NCBI GenBank assembly: GCA_035564555.1
Contig: DATMTS010000098.1
Span: 1 to 17,355, forward strand
Length of the DNA stretch: 17,355 nt
Reading direction: 5' to 3'
DNA from: DATMTS01 sp035564555
GTDB taxonomy: Bacteria > Actinomycetota > Actinomycetes > Actinomycetales > Microbacteriaceae
Within the stretch, counting starts at the first letter, position 1, and the number at the start of each line of letters is the position of its first letter. The position numbers were made by a program, and so were the translations under genes. The notes below the pieces were generated by a model. It saw only the letters and a program-made list of their open reading frames with translations. It was not told the DNA's origin and searched no databases. Below are positions 13,865 through 17,355 of this stretch, one piece after another.

Positions 13865-13890
13865 GCATCGAAACACAGCGGTTTCGGTGC
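13865..13890 (+). promoter_or_regulatory. Intercistronic stem-loop / palindrome before the binding-protein gene
   Basis: GCATCGAAAC (13865-13874), loop ACAGCG, GTTTCGGTGC (13881-13890) is a 10-bp stem with one T-G wobble. CTTGC (13862-13866) can also pair with GCAAG (13896-13900). It sits in the 90-nt gap between the SIS and binding-protein genes, inside the run. It could set differential expression or mRNA stability, or be an operator: CGAAAC-N6-GTTTCG echoes the GAAAC repeats at 12047-12073. Confidence 0.5.
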
Positions 13891-13936
13891 TTCCCGCAAG
13901 AGAACAACACCAAAACAACGGAAGGTAAGAGAAGCA

Positions 13937-15319
13937 ATGGAGATTGAGAAGAAGTCAATCGACCGTCGCAGCTTCATGCGCGGCGCGCTTGCGGCTGCGG
14001 TGCTCGTGCCCATCGGCGGGGCCCTGGCATCCTGCGCCGGTGGTGGCGGAGGCGGCGGAGGCGGCAACGGCGGCGGTACGAAGTCGGCGAGCAATCCGTT
14101 CGGCCTGAAGAAGTCCTCCAGCATCGAGGCGGTGATCTTCAACGGCGGTTACGGTTACGACTACGTCACCTTCGCGTCGAAGCTCGTCGACAAGAAATGG
14201 AGTACCACGAGCAAGGTCACGCCGCAGACGAACATCGCGCAGTCATTGCAGCCGCGCTTCGTCGGCGGCAACCCACCGGACCTCGTCGACAACTCGGGCG
14301 CCAACCAGATCGGGTTCAACACGATCCTCAAGCAGCTCGAGACCCTTGACGACGTGTTCGAGGCGAACAACTACGAGGGCACGAAGATCTCCGACACGCT
14401 CTACCCGAACGTGAAGGTCCCCGGTACGTTCAGCAACAAGTTCGTGGCGCTGAACTACGTGATGACGGTCTACGGCATCTGGTACTCCGCGAGCCTGTTC
14501 GAGGCGAACGGCTGGACGCCGCCCAAGACCTGGGACGACGCGCTCGACCTGGGCGCCAAGGCGAAGGCGAAGGGCAAGTACCTCTTCGTCTGGGGCAAGG
14601 AGGCCGCGACCTACTACCTGACGCTCGCCCTCGACTCGGCGATCAAGGAGGGGGGCCTCGACGTGCTGAACGCCGTGAACAACCTCGAACCGAAGGCATG
14701 GTCGCAGAAGCCGATCCAGGACGTGTTCGGCAAGCTCGAGGAGATCGTCAAGCGCGGCTACTTCGTGCCAGGCGGCGCGGGTACCCAGTTCACCGCGGCG
14801 CAGGCCAAGTGGAGCAACAACGAGCAGGCGGTGCTCTACCCCTCGGGTGGCTGGATCGAGAACGAGATGAAGAACGCGACCAAGGCGGGCTTCAAGATGA
14901 CCGGCGCTCCGGAGCCGACCGTCACCTCGAGTTCGAAGCTGCCGTATGAGGCGCTGCGCGCTGCTGCCGGTGAGCCGTACATCGTGCCGTCGAAGGGCAA
15001 GAACGTGGCAGGTGGCAAAGAGATCATGCGCGCCATGCTCTCCAAGGATGCCGCGACGAACTTCTCCAAGACGCGGTTGGCTCCGACGATCGTCAAGGGT
15101 CTTGTACCCCCGGACGGTTTCGGATCGACCGCCCTGGTGTCGCAGACGAAGATGCTGGATGCCGCGGGCACCAACATCTTCGACTGGGAGTTCGCCAGCC
15201 TGTATGGGCTGAACACTGACCAGTTGGTGATCTGGAACTCGTTCCTGTCCGGTCAGGCCTCCGCTGCGCAGCTGACGGCGCAACTGCAGAAGATCTCGGA
15301 CGGCGCGAAAACGAAGTGA
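13937..15319 (+). CDS. ngcE: NgcE-like carbohydrate ABC substrate-binding lipoprotein
   Basis: An extracellular solute-binding lipoprotein of a CUT1 sugar importer, 460 residues. The Tat-type signal has Arg10-Arg-Ser-Phe-Met and a hydrophobic core, then the lipobox Leu30-Ala-Ser-Cys33, so it is exported folded and lipidated at Cys33. A run of nine glycines, Asn and three more glycines form a flexible tether. The mature start (Ile-Phe-Asn-Gly-Gly-Tyr-Gly-Tyr-Asp-Tyr) and Leu-Gln-Pro-Arg-Phe-Val-Gly-Gly-Asn-Pro-Pro-Asp-Leu-Val-Asp-Asn-Ser-Gly-Ala resemble, from memory, the Streptomyces GlcNAc/chitobiose-binding NgcE. ATG 13937 is preceded by GGAAGG (13920-13925) and AGAGAAG. Two permease genes follow with overlapping ends. 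The ligand is most likely GlcNAc or chito-oligosaccharide; other amino sugars are possible. Confidence 0.85.
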   Translation: MEIEKKSIDRRSFMRGALAAAVLVPIGGALASCAGGGGGGGGGNGGGTKSASNPFGLKKSSSIEAVIFNGGYGYDYVTFASKLVDKKWSTTSKVTPQTNIAQSLQPRFVGGNPPDLVDNSGANQIGFNTILKQLETLDDVFEANNYEGTKISDTLYPNVKVPGTFSNKFVALNYVMTVYGIWYSASLFEANGWTPPKTWDDALDLGAKAKAKGKYLFVWGKEAATYYLTLALDSAIKEGGLDVLNAVNNLEPKAWSQKPIQDVFGKLEEIVKRGYFVPGGAGTQFTAAQAKWSNNEQAVLYPSGGWIENEMKNATKAGFKMTGAPEPTVTSSSKLPYEALRAAAGEPYIVPSKGKNVAGGKEIMRAMLSKDAATNFSKTRLAPTIVKGLVPPDGFGSTALVSQTKMLDAAGTNIFDWEFASLYGLNTDQLVIWNSFLSGQASAAQLTAQLQKISDGAKTK

Positions 15320-16320
15320 TGACAGCACCGAACAGCACCACGGCACTGGGGGGGCGGCTCAATCCGCCTCCCCGGCGCCGGGGCAGGAATAAGTGGACCT
15401 TCGATCGGGTCAGCTTCATGGCGGTATTCCTGGTTCTTCCGCTGGCGATCTTCCTGATCTTCGTGATCTCGCCGTTCGTGCAGGCGCTCTACTACTCGCT
15501 CACGGACTGGGGCGGGTTCTCACCGACGATGAATTTCATCGGAGTTCAGAATTACCTCCGGCTGTTTCAAGACAGCACGTTCGTGCACGCCGTGATCAAC
15601 TGCATCCTGCTCGGATTCATCGTGCCGTTGGTGACGATCGTGATCGCTTTGATCATCGCGAGCGTGGTCACCGTCGCCGGGCCGAGCAAGGGTCAGATCC
15701 GCGGGGTGAAGGGATCCGGCTTCTATCGCACCGTCTCGTTCTTCCCGTACTGCATCCCCGCGATCGTGATCGGCCTGATCTGGGCGGAGGTGTACGACCC
15801 GAGCGCGGGGCTCCTCAACGGGTTCCTGACCGGCGTCGGTCTGCACCAGTTCACGAACTTCGCCTGGCTGGGCGACGTCGCCACAGCCATGCCGGCATCG
15901 ATGTTCGTGATCATCTGGGGCTTCATCGGTTTCTATACCGTTCTGTTCGTGGCGTCGATCAAGAGCATTCCCGCAGAGATCTACGAGGCGGTGCGTCTGG
16001 ATGGCGCGACCCGGCTTCGCACGGCGGTCTCGATCACGATCCCGTCGATCCGTGACAACATCCAGACCGCGTACATCTACCTCGGCATCGCCGCACTGGA
16101 CTCGTTCGTGTACATGTCAGCCCTGTTCCCGAACGCGGGCGGCCCGGCGAACACGACCTTGGTGATCAGCCAGGATCTGTTCAACACCGCATTCCGCAAG
16201 GGCCAATTCGGTTACGCGACCGCGATGGGCGTCGTGCTCGCCGCGATCACGCTGATCTTCGCGGCGATCGTCTTTCTGATCAATCGCCTCAGCAAGGGTC
16301 GAGAGAGGGGCGCGGCATGA
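15319..16320 (+). CDS. ngcF: CUT1 sugar ABC permease, NgcF-like
   Basis: An inner-membrane permease subunit of the MalF type, 333 residues. A basic cytoplasmic N-tail with Arg-Arg-Arg-Gly-Arg precedes about six membrane segments. The ATPase-docking EAA loop is Glu-Ile-Tyr-Glu-Ala-Val-Arg-Leu-Asp-Gly-Ala at about 220-230. The ATG at 15319 shares one base with the upstream stop (TGATG); a GTG at 15316 in the same frame is an alternative. It pairs with the next gene to form the translocation channel fed by the lipoprotein. The symbol is inferred from the NgcE resemblance and gene order. Confidence 0.85.
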   Translation: MTAPNSTTALGGRLNPPPRRRGRNKWTFDRVSFMAVFLVLPLAIFLIFVISPFVQALYYSLTDWGGFSPTMNFIGVQNYLRLFQDSTFVHAVINCILLGFIVPLVTIVIALIIASVVTVAGPSKGQIRGVKGSGFYRTVSFFPYCIPAIVIGLIWAEVYDPSAGLLNGFLTGVGLHQFTNFAWLGDVATAMPASMFVIIWGFIGFYTVLFVASIKSIPAEIYEAVRLDGATRLRTAVSITIPSIRDNIQTAYIYLGIAALDSFVYMSALFPNAGGPANTTLVISQDLFNTAFRKGQFGYATAMGVVLAAITLIFAAIVFLINRLSKGRERGAA

Positions 16321-17213
16321 CCGCCACCGCTCAGAACGTGAACGTGGGCAAGCCCACGTTCACCCCGAACAAGTCGAAACTCACCCGGGGCGATGCCGCA
16401 ACCGGAGTGTTCTCGCACATCCTGCTCATCGCTTGGTCGCTGATCGTCGCGATCCCGCTGGTGTGGGTTTTCATGTCGTCGTTCAAGACGACGACGCAGA
16501 TCTTGGATTCCCCGTTCGGTCTACCGACGAAGCTCGACTTCACCAACTATGTGAAGGCGTGGAACGGGTCCGGCATCGGCAGCTACTTCCTCAACACTCT
16601 GATCGTCGTCGGCTGCGCGCTGGTGATCGTGATGATCCTGGGTGCGATGTGCGCATACGTGCTCGCCCGGTTCAAGTTCTTCGGCGCGCGCGCGATCTAT
16701 TACCTCATGCTCGCGGGTCTGACCTTTCCGCCGTTCCTGGCGATCGTTCCGCTGTTCAAGATCCTGCAGAACATCGGCCTGCTGAACACTTTGCCTGGCC
16801 TGATCCTGACGTACGTGGCGTTCGCGTTGCCGTTCACGGTGTTCTTCCTCTACTCGTTCTTCCAGTCGCTGCCCGACGAGATCTACGAGGCCGCACAGGT
16901 CGACGGGGCCAGCGAATGGCGCACGTTCTTCCAGGTGATGCTGCCGATGGCCACGCCCGGCATGGCCGCGGTGGCGATCTTCAACTTCCTCGGTCTGTGG
17001 AACCAGTTCCTGCTGCCGGTAGCCCTGAACTCGGATCAGAGCAAGTACGTGCTGACCCAGGGCATGGCGCAGTTCGCGTCGCAAGCCGGTTACTCGATCG
17101 ACTTCGGCGCGCTGTACGCCGCGGTCGTGATCACGGTCATCCCGGTGCTGGTCATCTACGTCTTCTTCCAGCGCCAACTGCAAGGCTCGGTGAGCCAAGG
17201 CACCATGAAGTAG
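16317..17213 (+). CDS. ngcG: CUT1 sugar ABC permease, NgcG-like
   Basis: An inner-membrane permease subunit of the MalG type, 298 residues, six membrane segments. The EAA loop Glu-Ile-Tyr-Glu-Ala-Ala-Gln-Val-Asp-Gly-Ala lies at about 188-198. Its ATG overlaps the preceding stop by 4 nt (ATGA), so the two permeases are translationally coupled. No ATP-binding subunit gene follows in the remaining 142 nt. CUT1 importers of actinobacteria often share one multitask ATPase (MsiK) encoded elsewhere, which probably applies here. The last 10 residues are polar and end in Thr-Met-Lys. Confidence 0.86.
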   Translation: MTATAQNVNVGKPTFTPNKSKLTRGDAATGVFSHILLIAWSLIVAIPLVWVFMSSFKTTTQILDSPFGLPTKLDFTNYVKAWNGSGIGSYFLNTLIVVGCALVIVMILGAMCAYVLARFKFFGARAIYYLMLAGLTFPPFLAIVPLFKILQNIGLLNTLPGLILTYVAFALPFTVFFLYSFFQSLPDEIYEAAQVDGASEWRTFFQVMLPMATPGMAAVAIFNFLGLWNQFLLPVALNSDQSKYVLTQGMAQFASQAGYSIDFGALYAAVVITVIPVLVIYVFFQRQLQGSVSQGTMK

Positions 17214-17274
17214 AGCGCGCCGGCCTTGCATGGCGCTTACGCTCGCCGCGCCTTGCGTCGCGCCACTTTTCGCC

Positions 17275-17288
17275 GGAACCAGCGTTCC
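17275..17288. terminator. Short hairpin after the ABC permease operon
   Basis: GGAAC (17275-17279), CAGC, GTTCC (17284-17288) lies about 60 nt past the last stop, in GC-rich sequence with two short TTTT tracts (17267-17270 and 17297-17300). It is a weak candidate terminator; the window ends before the next gene. Confidence 0.3.
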
Positions 17289-17355
17289 CGCCGCGCTTTT
17301 CGCGCCGAAGCCCTCCGGCCTCGTTGCCGTGCGCCACTTCTCGCGCCCTGCGCCA

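Overview
The window reads as chromosomal DNA of a high-GC actinobacterium. Third codon positions are almost all G or C, Shine-Dalgarno (SD) sites are GGAGG-like, and several genes have a -10 hexamer only 6-7 nt before the start codon, as leaderless actinobacterial mRNAs do. The gene set (MntR/MntH, CBS-MetB transsulfuration, a four-cysteine SoxR, a CUT1 sugar importer without its own ATPase) fits a soil or plant-associated member of the Microbacteriaceae, but that placement is inference. No rRNA, tRNA, CRISPR array, insertion sequence or phage gene was seen. Genes are tightly packed and no gene-free stretch exceeds 300 bases.

Layout. (1) 1-2060: a long hairpin, then the Nramp manganese transporter mntH behind an 18-bp dyad that is a likely MntR operator. 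A convergent DtxR/MntR-type regulator overlaps the 3' end of mntH by 17 nt. (2) 2101-4837: a sulfur amino acid block of cystathionine beta-synthase (cbs) and metB. A leaderless 10-codon ORF with three consecutive Cys codons precedes cbs, and those codons can pair with the cbs ribosome-binding region. This is the signature of a cysteine-responsive attenuator. (3) 4908-8204: soxR divergent from an MFS exporter gene overlapped by a YjeH-like amino acid exporter gene. A near-canonical SoxR box sits in a promoter with a 19-bp spacer. (4) 8311-10856: three apparently unrelated single genes, a LacI-family regulator, a DinB-fold protein and a ThuA-like protein. A 30-bp direct repeat with 46-bp period lies between the last two. 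(5) 11017-17213: an amino-sugar locus. A BadF-type N-acetylglucosamine kinase gene is divergent from a five-gene run coding an RpiR regulator, a SIS-domain protein of the UPF0309 type, an NgcE-like Tat lipoprotein, and two permeases.

How the genes work together. Region 1 is a self-contained Mn2+ homeostasis module. Region 2 makes cystathionine from homocysteine and serine, and interconverts cystathionine with cysteine or homocysteine, under apparent cysteine feedback. Region 3 looks like a redox-sensed efflux unit. In region 5 GlcNAc or a chito-oligosaccharide (or a cell-wall amino sugar) is probably captured by the lipoprotein, imported by the two permeases driven by an ATPase encoded elsewhere, phosphorylated by the kinase and acted on by the SIS protein, with RpiR sensing a phosphosugar. 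The usual nagA and nagB genes are not in the window.

The most interesting items are the polycysteine leader with its predicted structure, the SoxR-controlled double exporter operon, the SIS protein of unknown reaction in an amino-sugar operon, and the recurring leaderless gene architecture.
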